This document shows, one piece after another, positions 30,575 through 41,100 of a stretch of 64,000 nucleotides of DNA. The DNA is from Rhodococcus sp. PAMC28707. Its GTDB lineage: Bacteria; Actinomycetota; Actinomycetes; Mycobacteriales; Mycobacteriaceae. The notes below the pieces were generated by a model. It worked only from the letters and a program-made list of their open reading frames with translations, did not search any database and was not told the DNA's origin. Made by a program: the position numbers and the translations under genes. The stretch's first letter is position 1. Each line of letters opens with the position of its first letter. The DNA is taken from contig NZ_CP039253.1 of the NCBI RefSeq assembly GCF_004795915.1, positions 3,561,501-3,625,500 of the forward strand, given 5' to 3'.

Positions 30575-33500
30575 TCATCCGGGCAGAAGCTTCGTGAAGT
30601 GTTCGTGGGAGACCATCATGTCGCGTTCGCGGTCGACGCCGGTGAAGGGCTCGTGGTAGGTGATGCCGTCGAGAGTGAGTTCGGCCAGCTTGAGGGAGCC
30701 CTTCTTGCGGTACTCGGACGCGAGCTTCGTCGGGAGCTGGCGGCCGGTTGCGTCGTATACGGCTTCGCGCTCGTACTTCTGCAGAACCGGGAACTGGGTG
30801 CGGTAGATCGTCAGCAGCTCCTCCGCTGTGATGCCGAGCATGATCGCGACGATCGCGTCGATCTCGACGAGGGCCTGGCGGCGGTCGATAGCGCGACGGA
30901 GAGGCGTTGTCCATTGCCATTCAGGGACAACAACCCCGAGCGGTTCGCGACCGGAGTAGACAACTCCTGCGCCTGGAACCCACGAATCCCGTTGCCACTC
31001 CGGCGCGTATAGCTCCTCCCATAGTCGCGCGTAAGCGCTTACGACGCAGTTCAATCGGAGGGTGCGGAGGATAAGTTGGCGTTCGAGTGGATGGTCGCGG
31101 ATTACGGGCATCTTCTCGATCACACCGATCTTGATGTTGGCGACCCCCATGACTTTTGTCAGAAAGTCCGCTGCGAGCGACGAGGTGAACGCTGCGGCTC
31201 GGACCAGATCACATGGATCCGATGTTGTCATGGAGAACAGTCCTGAGATGTGAGTGGGACCAGGTGGAAGAAGCGCAGAATGGAGGGTTCGGACAGTGGC
31301 GGAATCTGCCATCGCTCGCCAAGCAAGGCGAAAGTAATTTGAGCTTGGCTGGCCGCTCCACTGCGGGTATGCAGCAATGTACTGGTCGAGCGGCTTGGCC
31401 ACTTGGTAGTTGGTGCGGGGGATGAAGTCTGCGGGGATCGAGTCGAGGTCGACCTGAGAGTAATCCTTGTTGCTCCGCATCGATTCGTTCGGCTGCTGAT
31501 TAAGAGGTGTCGCCACCGTTAGATGGGGGCCCTGGAGAATGGTCTCGTCCCATTCTCTCGGTATGCCCGAGCGAGATTCGAAGTAGCCGAGTTCACGATC
31601 GCGGTCTTCCTCCCAACCACGAGTCCATTGGAAACTGATATCGCCGAGCCGCGGGGCTGCCGCAATTCCATTGAGCACCGCTGCGCTCGCACGATTCACT
31701 GGGTACAGCATACGAGCCTCGCTTGGTGGGGTCCCCGGCTCATCAATGAGTGCTGCCCAGGTTGCCAATTCCTCGTCGGTCACCGTGATGACACGCTGGG
31801 CGTGGGGTCGCACATCCCAATTGCCTTCGTCATCCTTCACACCCGGCGCGGCGCCTGATCCGTCGTGGCTGAGCGACCGGCTTACCGTTTCCGGATGGTA
31901 CAGCGAAGACCCTTGCAGAAATCGGACATTGGACGCGGCGCCATATACGTGGACGCCGTACTCCTTGGCGTTGTGAATCTCGAAAAGCCGCTTCTCGTTT
32001 CGGAACTGCCAGTGCTGTCGCAATCTTCGATACGTCTCCCCACGAAGCCTTCTTGCTCGAATCTCGGTGAAGTGGCTTTCGGGATGAATGAGTGCAGCGA
32101 TGCCATTGCTTGCCATTGCTCTCCATGTGCGCTCCATGAAGCAGCGATACAGGTCTGGTTGTAGCCCTGTCAGGGCAGGCCGGTCTATGCCGGATCCGAG
32201 GTGCTCTTTTACGCCTGCTTGCTCGGCTCGTTCGTCTAGGAATGCTGCCTTCGTTACGGTGACGGACAAGGTTTCAGCGCGTTTTGGCCGTCGGATCGAC
32301 TCGGCGGGCTTGTCTGTGAGTCGCCACCAGGGATCAAACTCGGCCAGTACTCCGGCCTCGTCCCAGTCGGGGCGGACCCACGGTGGATTACCAACCTGCA
32401 GGTCGAAACCGCTTGCTTTGAAAATCGGCGCGAAGTCGAGCTCCCAATGGAAGAATCCCTGCTGCTTGGAGATTTGCTGCGCGACGTCTAACCATGGGAA
32501 CTGGTGGTACGCATAGCGGACAGGCATCGTCCGCGACAGCAGCAGGTCGTTCTGTTCGGCGAAGCCGAGTTCCTGCCAACTGGTGTCGCGACCGATGCTC
32601 ATCTGACCGCGACGCTCGGCTGCAGTTTCCTTCACTGCGACGCCGAGCACCAACTCGAGTCCGCCGACCCACTGATCCCAATCCGGCGGTTCAACATCCG
32701 TCGTGAGCGGCCACGACCAGATTGCGCACCAGGCATCCATCACTCGACGAAGCCGCTGGTACGCACCGTTCGGGTTGCTCAAAACGTTCTCGATCTCCTC
32801 GCGCGTCACCACCGGGGTGTGCTCAACCGGATCCGAGCCCCACAGATGGATGTCGCGGCGGATCTCCGACTCCGCGATCGTCAGACGCCGCAGAGTGAAG
32901 TCCCATAGCGCCTCCACCCGCCGCGCCAACGCCTGCAAACGCTTCACGATTGCTTTGCTCGGCGATTTGCGGATCTCGTTACGCCAGAGCCGCAACTGTT
33001 CACGCTTCTCCGGCGCATACGTTTTCGCCTCGGCGGTGTCGATCACCGCGCCCCAGCCCTCCGAGGGGAGCAGGAAGTGGTGGATGCCGGCGCCGATCTC
33101 CTCACCCAGCGGCACGTCCTTCGAAGGCTCCTTTAGCCACTGCTTCTTTGCGAGAATGCTCGGTGCGTACACCGACCGCCGCGCGCCGATCAGCGAGTTG
33201 CCGCGACGCAAGTGCAAGCCGAACCACGGGGCCTGCAGGCCAGCGACCATTGTGTCGAGCCACAGCGTGATTTCCGCTAGCTCGACAGCGGTTGCATTGA
33301 GGTCGACACCGTACACCTGATGAAGCGCAATGTGCGCCTTCACTTTCTGCAGTTCGACTGGGTACTGGTCGGCGTCGATCAGCTCGCCCAGATCCTCTTG
33401 CTTGCGCTTCAGATACTCGGCGGCGAGCTGCCGAACTGCCTCGATCGCGAACGCACCCGAGCCGAGGGCCGGCTCGCAGATACTCAGCTCCAGGATCTGC

Positions 33501-35158
33501 TCAGGTGTCGTCCGATCGTCGTTCTGATCCAGCAACTCCTCAAGGGCCTGCGAGACCACGAACTTCGTCAATACCTCTGGTGTGTAGTACGACGCCGACT
33601 GTTGACGCTCGCGACCGGCGAGGCGGAACACGAACGTGCCCTTCTGGTGCAGCACTGGCTTGTCCTCACCAGTCGCGTCGTCAACCAAGCGCACGAAATC
33701 GTTCGCATCCAGGTGATCGGCGCGATGCACTGGAACTACCCACGAGCCCTTCCCCGGGTCGCCGTTCTTCGCGACCTCGTACAGATCATCCTTGGCAAAG
33801 AAACCGGTGTACGACATCAGTCCCTCGTAGACCGCGCCAAGTTGGTTGATGCCGAGCTCCGCGTACGAGATAAAGCCACGATCGGCACCTTTGCGGCGGC
33901 CCTTGGATTTCTTCGACAGAAGCAGGTGTTCGAGGACTCGCTGTGTAGCCTCGTTGCCCAGACCGACTTCGTCGATCAGCGCAGTCGAGGCGGGAGAGAA
34001 TAGATCTGCTCGTAACGGCTGAAATTCGAGACCGGGCGCTGCGTCGTCCGCAACGTGCTCACGGACTGCCGGGACATGGCCTAGGTCTACGAGCCGGAAC
34101 AGTGTCGCCAGTGATTCGTACAGGTGAGTTCCGGTACGGGCCTGCTCAGATACTAGCTCGGTGAGCGTCAGCTCGCGCAGCCTGTCGAGGCCGTAGCCTT
34201 CCTCGTACTCGGCGGCACCCGTTGGGAGAACACGCATTTCCGGCGACGCTTCTGCGTAGAGCAGGAACAAGATCCGATACAGGAACCGAAGGGAATGTTT
34301 GGCGAGGTCTTGTCCGTCGATGCCGTCGAGTGTGAAGCCGGAAGTGGTACGTCGCCGCACCACTTCGTTGGCGATGATCTCGATCGACAACCGGATACCC
34401 TCGCGCAGATCTTTCGAGACCCCGACAGTGTGTTTGACCGAATCTTCCAGCACTCCGGTCCACCAGATGTTGCCATCGGCGTCTGGAAGCAGGGCGTGGC
34501 GGCCGAACATCGCTGCAACGCGATCAATTTCGCCACCCCGCGCCTCGTGTCGACGTTCCGCGACGACCAGCAAATCGACGGCAAGGTACCGGCCTTCGGC
34601 CCAACGCTCGGCCTCTGCGAGCAATAGCCATTGTCCGGCCTGCACGACTATGAACGCGGGCGGTGTATCCGAGCGAAATGCTGCGGAGACAGCTTTCGAT
34701 GCTGACTCGACTAGCTTGCCGTCCTCGGTGGCCGGCGCGATCAGCAGTCCGGTCTCCGCATCGAGAAGATCCTCGATCGAAGCGACGGGAATAGATTGTA
34801 AGAAGAGCACATTCGCAATGCCGTCGAGCTGAGCGCTGGGTATCTGAAGCTCCGAGCCAGCGCGCTCTGCGGTGAACGTAGAAAGCTCAGTTGGGTATCC
34901 GAATGTGGTCCGGGTCAAGGCGTGGGCTGCAGGTGTTGCGTCCGCATTCTCCGATAGTCCGGCAAGCGTCGTTTGGAGAGTCCCTGCCGCTGCGAGCACG
35001 TCGTCGCGGACCGTTGTCCGACCCTCCTTCTTCTCCGTATCCCAATACTTGCGAAGCTCGATGACCTTGCCGTGGAACGACTCTTTCACGGAATCGGTGG
35101 TGAAGTAGTGCTCGCTGATCCAGTCCTCGCCGATGACGATGGAATCGAAAGACGCCAC
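30575..35158 (-). CDS. DrmMI-like N6-adenine DNA methyltransferase (class 1 DISARM type)
   Basis: 1527 residues from GTG 35158, three bases after the stop of the SNF2 gene. About 520 N-terminal residues precede the methyltransferase core. QQSASYYTPEVLTKFV leads into motif I CEPALGSGAF (E562), and motif IV is NPPW (924-927). The C-terminal ~500 residues have the expected length of specificity and helical domains. Size, order and partner match the large methyltransferase DrmMI that accompanies DrmD in class 1 DISARM (family knowledge). It should modify host adenines to mark self, but the target motif is unknown. BREX PglX is an alternative family, less likely because no other BREX gene is present. 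Confidence 0.82.
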   Translation of the reverse strand: MASFDSIVIGEDWISEHYFTTDSVKESFHGKVIELRKYWDTEKKEGRTTVRDDVLAAAGTLQTTLAGLSENADATPAAHALTRTTFGYPTELSTFTAERAGSELQIPSAQLDGIANVLFLQSIPVASIEDLLDAETGLLIAPATEDGKLVESASKAVSAAFRSDTPPAFIVVQAGQWLLLAEAERWAEGRYLAVDLLVVAERRHEARGGEIDRVAAMFGRHALLPDADGNIWWTGVLEDSVKHTVGVSKDLREGIRLSIEIIANEVVRRRTTSGFTLDGIDGQDLAKHSLRFLYRILFLLYAEASPEMRVLPTGAAEYEEGYGLDRLRELTLTELVSEQARTGTHLYESLATLFRLVDLGHVPAVREHVADDAAPGLEFQPLRADLFSPASTALIDEVGLGNEATQRVLEHLLLSKKSKGRRKGADRGFISYAELGINQLGAVYEGLMSYTGFFAKDDLYEVAKNGDPGKGSWVVPVHRADHLDANDFVRLVDDATGEDKPVLHQKGTFVFRLAGRERQQSASYYTPEVLTKFVVSQALEELLDQNDDRTTPEQILELSICEPALGSGAFAIEAVRQLAAEYLKRKQEDLGELIDADQYPVELQKVKAHIALHQVYGVDLNATAVELAEITLWLDTMVAGLQAPWFGLHLRRGNSLIGARRSVYAPSILAKKQWLKEPSKDVPLGEEIGAGIHHFLLPSEGWGAVIDTAEAKTYAPEKREQLRLWRNEIRKSPSKAIVKRLQALARRVEALWDFTLRRLTIAESEIRRDIHLWGSDPVEHTPVVTREEIENVLSNPNGAYQRLRRVMDAWCAIWSWPLTTDVEPPDWDQWVGGLELVLGVAVKETAAERRGQMSIGRDTSWQELGFAEQNDLLLSRTMPVRYAYHQFPWLDVAQQISKQQGFFHWELDFAPIFKASGFDLQVGNPPWVRPDWDEAGVLAEFDPWWRLTDKPAESIRRPKRAETLSVTVTKAAFLDERAEQAGVKEHLGSGIDRPALTGLQPDLYRCFMERTWRAMASNGIAALIHPESHFTEIRARRLRGETYRRLRQHWQFRNEKRLFEIHNAKEYGVHVYGAASNVRFLQGSSLYHPETVSRSLSHDGSGAAPGVKDDEGNWDVRPHAQRVITVTDEELATWAALIDEPGTPPSEARMLYPVNRASAAVLNGIAAAPRLGDISFQWTRGWEEDRDRELGYFESRSGIPREWDETILQGPHLTVATPLNQQPNESMRSNKDYSQVDLDSIPADFIPRTNYQVAKPLDQYIAAYPQWSGQPSSNYFRLAWRAMADSATVRTLHSALLPPGPTHISGLFSMTTSDPCDLVRAAAFTSSLAADFLTKVMGVANIKIGVIEKMPVIRDHPLERQLILRTLRLNCVVSAYARLWEELYAPEWQRDSWVPGAGVVYSGREPLGVVVPEWQWTTPLRRAIDRRQALVEIDAIVAIMLGITAEELLTIYRTQFPVLQKYEREAVYDATGRQLPTKLASEYRKKGSLKLAELTLDGITYHEPFTGVDRERDMMVSHEHFTKLLPG

Positions 35159-35161
35159 GAC

Positions 35162-38035
35162 CTAGTGTTCCTTTCCTGAGCTCTGAACAGCGGGAACGAT
35201 AACAAGCAGTGGACGAACAAGCTGCTGAGTGGGGGCAAGGGTCTCAGCGAGACGCTGCTCCTCCGCGATCCGACGGGAGAGCGAATCAACTTTCTTGCGT
35301 TCTCCGCCGAACAATTCGAGCTGTTCGGCGCCTTTGTACCATCGGTCTGCGCGCTGACCCCAACGGTCCAGCCGCTCGGTCGCAGCGGACTCCTGCGCAT
35401 CGAGGACCATCTGCATTGCTGATTTCGCCTCGTCTACGGCAATCGGCACAAGTGCGCGATACTGCGCGGCCGCGTGTATTTGCCCGGGATTGGCGGAACC
35501 TGGCTTCAGTCCTGTGGTGGATGTGAGGAAGTCGAGTTCCGCGCGGGTCTCCACTACACAGAACGATGGGTTGTTCGGGTTCGGGAACTCGGCTGTCGAG
35601 AACACGCGCGAAATTAGCTGTCCTCGACGGTTCATCAACGTGCCCATCAGCAACACCGTAGGGTAGTCGACGTCGCCGAGGATTGCGAAGATCTGGTTTC
35701 GGCCCAAAGCGCTCAACGCGCGATCACTCGCCCAATCCAGAACTGGATGCAACGGACCGAGATAGTGCGCCTCGGGCCACGTCGTCCCGGCCACGCCCTT
35801 GCCTTCTCGGGCGGCCGAGAGCTGTGCATTGCCTACTTCCAGCGACGTCGCAAGAGTCAGGCGTTCCAGAACTTTGCCGTGTTGGAGGTAGTTCTGCGGC
35901 AGTTGCCCGAGGCGCTGGCGCAGGTCAGGTGGTGGCGTCAGTTCCGCCACTGCATGATTCGCATGTATTTTCCAGCCGACTCCGCCGGCTTTAAGCGTGG
36001 CATGTGGAACGTCGTGGAAAGCAGCCCTGAGGGCCTCGTCGAGAAAGGTCATGTCATCGACGTAGAGGCTTTGCCGAGGGGCTTGCGGCAGTCCGGCTTT
36101 CGGCGCGTCCTTCGTGGTCTCGTCCAAGTCGAACTGGGCGAAAAATGCGTCCAGGTCGTCACCGGCGGTCAGATCATCGACGTCGCGAATGTGATCGTCG
36201 AGGGTTGACTTCCCGATCAGGACATCGCGGATGGCATTCTCCTCGTCGGTCACCGAATGCTTGCCCATCAGCGACGCGACGTCACCGAGGGTGCCGTGTG
36301 CCAGGTTCTCTCGCTCGAGAAGCCGTGACAGCACCCTGAGGTCGCCGGAGAAGTCCGGGTCCGACGGTTCGAGGATGAGTGACGAGATCACTGGAGGGTG
36401 CTTTTGCCCGTAGCGGTCGATACGGCCGTTACGCTGCTCGATTCGAATCAGCGACCACGGTATGTCGAAGTGGATCAGGTGATGGCACTGCGCATGAAGG
36501 TTCACTCCCTCGGACGCAACGTCCCCAGTCACCAGCACCCGGATCGGGGAAGTCTGCAGTTTGAAGCTGTCCACTATTTCTTGTTGTTCCACATCGGACA
36601 ACCCGCCATGCAACATTGCCACGTTTTCGGCTTTGAGGCCCAGCGCCTTCGGCAAATGCTCCTTCAACCAGCGCAATGTCGCCACGCGTTCGGCGAACAC
36701 CACAGCCCGCGTCGACGACCTTGCCCCCACGCCGATTTCTTTCAAACGCTCCACAAGGGCGGCCTGCTTGCCGGCGGATTCGCCCATGGCCTGTGCGTTC
36801 AGCTCGCCCAAGGTAGTCAGTGCGGTCAACTCGCGAGCCTGGGCCGGGACACCGGCATCGAGCTTGGCGCGACGCAGCTTGATCGACTCCGCAAGCGCCG
36901 CGGGGGAGGAGAGGAACGCCTTCGCCAGCGTCCATGGAAACAATGCCTTGGTCTCACCCGAGTATGGAGAGCCGCCGTCAGCGGGGTGCAACCACACTTG
37001 CGAGAGCTCCTGAGCAACAGCATCTTCCGCTATCGATGGGGCAACGAGCTTGTGTATCGGCTCTGCACGCTCGGCCCAGTCGCTACCGACCTCGGCCGCG
37101 ACCTCGGGGTGGTGACGATGGCGGCGAATCAGTAGTGAGTCGACATCTTCTTTAGTGAAGGTGCCGTCCGGTGCAACCGCTGTCGGATCGAGTAAGCGAA
37201 GTAGCTCCGCGAAGGATTCTTCTTTGCCGTTGTGCGGCGTCGCAGAGGCGAGGATCAACGCCTCGGTGTTGGGGGCCAGGACACGGGCCAGCTCGTTGTT
37301 CTGGGTGCCGACGTTCGTCAAGTTGTGCGACTCGTCGATCACCACCGCGTCCCAGTGATGCCGCTGCAGGTGCGCTTTGTACCGGGGACTCTTCAGAGTA
37401 TCGATCGAGATGATCGCCCGCTTGAAGTAAGTGAACGGGTTACGGGTAGCAGGCAGCTTCTGCCGCACCTTCTGGATGCCCGCCGAATCCAGACGAACAA
37501 ATGGCAACGCGAACCGGCACCACAGCTCATGTTGCATCTGCTCGAGTACATGCTTTGGCGTCACGATCAAGATGCGCTCGCCGCGGCCTCGCCGGACAAG
37601 CTCCGACAGGATCATGCCGATCTCGAGGGTCTTGCCGAGACCCACAGCGTCCGCGATCAAGATTCGGGGCCGAATGTGCCGTGGATCGAGGGCCTTCGCA
37701 ACCGCAGCGCGCTGATAGCCGAGCGAGTCGGCCAGCATCTGCGTCGAGACCGTCAAGGTCTGGTCGCCGTAAGGGAAAGGGGTCTTCCGCAACAGCGACT
37801 CCAGCCACAGCCGCGAATCACGGTAGCCCGACGACGCGTCGGCGATGACCTCGGCATCCCGCGGGTTCTGCACCTCGATTCGGTCGAGGCTCGAATAGAA
37901 CGACGCGGTCGTGTCCTTCACCAACTCAGTGAGGCCACGGGCTTTGACCAACCAGCCGTCCGAACCCTGCTCGGCGGACGTGACAAGCCACTCCTCGTCA
38001 CGTACCACCACGATCGATCCAGGGGCGACGTTCAA
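35162..38035 (-). CDS. drmD: DrmD-like SNF2 helicase, first gene of the leftward defence operon
   Basis: 957 residues. N-terminal PGSIVVVRDEEWLVT is an SH3-like opening seen in DrmD-type helicases. Walker A is ADAVGLGKTLEIGMIL (K135), motif II VVIDESHNLT, motif III LASATPHN; the second lobe has HGGLSDVEQQEIVDSF, GDVASEGVNLHAQC and EQRNGRIDRYGQ. SNF2 translocases of this kind start class 1 DISARM operons beside DrmMI, as here. The start is uncertain: TTG 38035 has no close ribosome site, while GGAGGG (38064-38069 read on the minus strand) sits seven bases before an in-frame ATT at 38056 that would add seven residues (beginning SAPITEL after the start). Confidence 0.82.
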   Translation of the reverse strand: MNVAPGSIVVVRDEEWLVTSAEQGSDGWLVKARGLTELVKDTTASFYSSLDRIEVQNPRDAEVIADASSGYRDSRLWLESLLRKTPFPYGDQTLTVSTQMLADSLGYQRAAVAKALDPRHIRPRILIADAVGLGKTLEIGMILSELVRRGRGERILIVTPKHVLEQMQHELWCRFALPFVRLDSAGIQKVRQKLPATRNPFTYFKRAIISIDTLKSPRYKAHLQRHHWDAVVIDESHNLTNVGTQNNELARVLAPNTEALILASATPHNGKEESFAELLRLLDPTAVAPDGTFTKEDVDSLLIRRHRHHPEVAAEVGSDWAERAEPIHKLVAPSIAEDAVAQELSQVWLHPADGGSPYSGETKALFPWTLAKAFLSSPAALAESIKLRRAKLDAGVPAQARELTALTTLGELNAQAMGESAGKQAALVERLKEIGVGARSSTRAVVFAERVATLRWLKEHLPKALGLKAENVAMLHGGLSDVEQQEIVDSFKLQTSPIRVLVTGDVASEGVNLHAQCHHLIHFDIPWSLIRIEQRNGRIDRYGQKHPPVISSLILEPSDPDFSGDLRVLSRLLERENLAHGTLGDVASLMGKHSVTDEENAIRDVLIGKSTLDDHIRDVDDLTAGDDLDAFFAQFDLDETTKDAPKAGLPQAPRQSLYVDDMTFLDEALRAAFHDVPHATLKAGGVGWKIHANHAVAELTPPPDLRQRLGQLPQNYLQHGKVLERLTLATSLEVGNAQLSAAREGKGVAGTTWPEAHYLGPLHPVLDWASDRALSALGRNQIFAILGDVDYPTVLLMGTLMNRRGQLISRVFSTAEFPNPNNPSFCVVETRAELDFLTSTTGLKPGSANPGQIHAAAQYRALVPIAVDEAKSAMQMVLDAQESAATERLDRWGQRADRWYKGAEQLELFGGERKKVDSLSRRIAEEQRLAETLAPTQQLVRPLLVIVPAVQSSGKEH

Positions 38036-38160
38036 TTCGGTGATCGGTGCAGAAATCGTGCGGCCCTCCGATTAATTGTGTGTGCTTTGAAACGTTATCG
38101 TCCGTTGAGGGCGATATGTGACGTAGGTCCTGCCTTTGCGCCTGTGGTCATTCAAGTGGG
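38036..38160. promoter_or_regulatory. Divergent promoter region between the two large defence operons
   Basis: The 125 bp between the start of the leftward SNF2 gene and the rightward DruH-like gene must hold promoters for both. It is more AT-rich than the genes around it, with AATTAAT and TTTCAAAG stretches near 38070-38093. A strong ribosome site (GGAGGG on the minus strand, 38064-38069) belongs to the leftward operon. The rightward ATG at 38161 has only a weak upstream GTGGG. No operator palindrome was convincingly seen. Confidence 0.5.
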
Positions 38161-41100
38161 ATGACCACAGAAAGCATCCCTCACCTTAATGTCCGAGGTC
38201 TGTGGCACAGTCAGGATTCGGACACCGAGAGGATTGACGTGGGATCGTTCCTGAAGGAACAGGCGGATGACGAGGAGTTCCGAATCCGTCAAGGCCTTAA
38301 GAAGGTAGATCTGTTCTTCGAGTTCAATCTCGACGAAGACGAGCTGCGACGATGCCAAGAGCTGTTCGGCCGCGTCGCTGTTCACGCCATACGGGTGGAT
38401 GACTCCTCCAGGCTTATCAAGCGATACCCAGCTCTCACGCTCGCTACTCTCGTCGGACATGCAGGTCTGGCGTACGAACAGGGCCGGTATTGGGAGAGCT
38501 TTTGGGAGGAGCTCGGTCTCGAACGGGACCAGGATTTCGAGAACGCACTTCGGAAGGCTCTCGCTTCCCTTCTGGACAAATTTCGCCTTCGCGATTTTCC
38601 AGAATTTCGAGGTCGTAACTACGTCATGACGATGGCTATGCACGCCGGAATCCCGGTGCACTGCCTCGGAGATCTCGTTGAGACCATCGAGGGACACATC
38701 CGGCAGGGCCGCGACGCAACTGGCGCGGCGCTGGTCGAGTGGATGACTGCACCGGGTATGGCTTATCGTCTGAACCGCCTCGATGTACCGGTCCGCAACT
38801 TCCTCACGTACGGCGGTGAGATCGCCGTAGACGTACTCGACCGAATCATTGATTTTCTGGCGTACACGCTTGAGCACCCTGACTCTTGGAACGACCTCGA
38901 ACTTGACACGTCGACTACCGGGTTGCCGAGCGTCCTCCTCAGTGGACTGATCGAGCACTTGCACGAACGGCCGTTTCTTGCGGCCGGAGATGGAGTTGCG
39001 ACACCGCGCGGGATACGTCATCGGCGTATTCCCCTGGTCAGCTATTCGGTGCAGGATGACGAGATTCTCATCGGCGTCCCATACCCCGACATGGGCGCCG
39101 ACGAGCCGTGGAAGCTCACCGTCGGTGGAAGTACCCGTGACGTGTATGCAGAGAGCGGATGGGGCGTCGACGACGGTGAGCACCCCGCGACTCCCGCTGC
39201 CGTTACAACACCAGCCCGCGAGGTACTGCTCGTCCACGATGTTTCCGGCGCCAACCACAATGTTCCAGTCTTCGATTCTGCTGACCCGCTGTTGCTCTTC
39301 ACAGTCGACGGCAGGTTACTGCGACGTTCCGCTACCTTGCCTCGGGGGCTCGTTCTTGCAATGCACCCTAGAGACGCGCAGGTCGTCGATGCTGTATCGA
39401 ATGCTGTCGTACGCGAGGTCGACGACCCGAGGGTGCCGTCCGGATGGACCGGGTGGCGCGTCGAGACTGTCGATCTGACAGGGCACGACTCAATTCTGTT
39501 GCGGCGCAGCGGCCGTCCGGACGGTCCAGTGCGAGGCATTCGGTCGCTGGGTTCACCGAGTTTTGTGCCATCGGATCCTATTCCCGGTCTGTTCACCCCG
39601 AATGGCTTGCGTGTATACGCCGAACGACCGTGTGTGGACTTGCCGGCGTACGTCGGGGACGAGCCTGTTTTGTGGCAGGTGCGCGCGCACAGGTCCGGCG
39701 ATAGGCGGTTGCTGGTCGACTGTGAGTGGGAGTCCGGTACGGAGGAGACGACACTCGACCCATTCGACGGTGTAGAGCAGGGCCTTCTAGGCCTTTTCGA
39801 AATCGAAGTAGGTAATGGGCACGGTTCGAATCAACAGTTCACAATATTGCTAGCCGAAGGCATTGGAGTCGATCACGGAAATGCCTTCCGTCTTCCGGTT
39901 AGCGGCGGTCTCGCCAGCAGCGTGACCGAGTTGACGTCCGAGCACGGGCTCATCGTCGATACGACCAGGCTCGCGTTTGATATTTCCGATCGGGAGCGTG
40001 AAATTCGCGTGCGCTCAGGCGATCGTGCTCAGAAGCTGGTAGTGCGCCCGCCGTACGCTGAGACGCGCATCGACAAGGTGGGTACACCCACACAGTGGCG
40101 CACCTCGCCCCGCGCGGTGAGCCCGCGGGACCTCGAGGAACACGCGATCGTCGCGGTTCGGGTTCCCGGGGCAGTCCGCGCCACAATTTCTCTGCTCGAC
40201 GAACGCGAGCAACCGGTACAGCAAGAAGAACCGGAAAGCCCTTCGAATAACGTCTTCCAAGTCTCTAGTCGGCGGTTCGTAGACACCGCGCGTCGAGTGG
40301 GTGTGTGCAGTCTGGTCGCCTTCGTCGTCGATGAAACCGGCGAGAATCGGCGAATCACCATCGCCGATGTGAGACCCGCACGATTGTGCGAGCGGGTTCG
40401 GCTCGAGAGCACAGAATTGGTCTTCGAGCAAATAGCGGAACTCGACGACCCGGGCGTATGGGTGTGGGCGGCAACCGCGCCATGGCAGCCGGTTTCGAGG
40501 CTCAACATAAAAGGTGGAAAGGCCGCTCTGCCGGAGGGACTCCAAAACTCTGGAGACCTACTTGTCACGGTATTCGCAGACGATCCCTTTGCCGTTATTA
40601 CCCGACCTAACCGCCCCGACCTTGATGCGCTTCGAGTGACGCAAGCCGGCTGGATGCGGGATACCGATCCCGGTCTCGACGGTTTGGCACGATTCTTGTC
40701 GGGTGCCGGGGAACCGCCACTTATGAAAAGAGCGACTGACGGGGGTTGGGCAGCGCTCGCGACACTGCCATGGAACGCCTCCGATTCCACCTCGCAGCGG
40801 ATTCGCAGCGGCCTATTCCGGATTCTTGGTCGCCATCCACGGGCCGCGTTGGAGGCGCTAGGTAGCAGCACGATTCCCCAGAACGAGATGATGGCGTTGC
40901 TCATTCGCACGCAACTTGTCGACCGCCCATTCTCGTCGAGCGAGACCCTCAACGACTTACACCCGAACGCGTGGGTCGGCTGCATGATCGAAATCTCTGA
41001 CCTGCCGTCCTTGCGAGATCGTGGTCGTGCGGTTGCGGGCGAGAAGGCCGAAACCTTGGCCTACCTCGAGACACAGGGTGGGCAAGAGCTCATGGATTTG

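Noticed and set aside
30575-35158. BREX (PglX) methyltransferase
   Set aside because: No brxA, brxB, brxC, pglZ or brxL gene is present in the window and the neighbour is a DrmD-type helicase.
35162-38035. A standard class 1 DISARM operon
   Set aside because: Only the DrmD-like and DrmMI-like genes fit; no separate drmA or drmB and no phospholipase-D-type drmC was found, so the complete system is not claimed.
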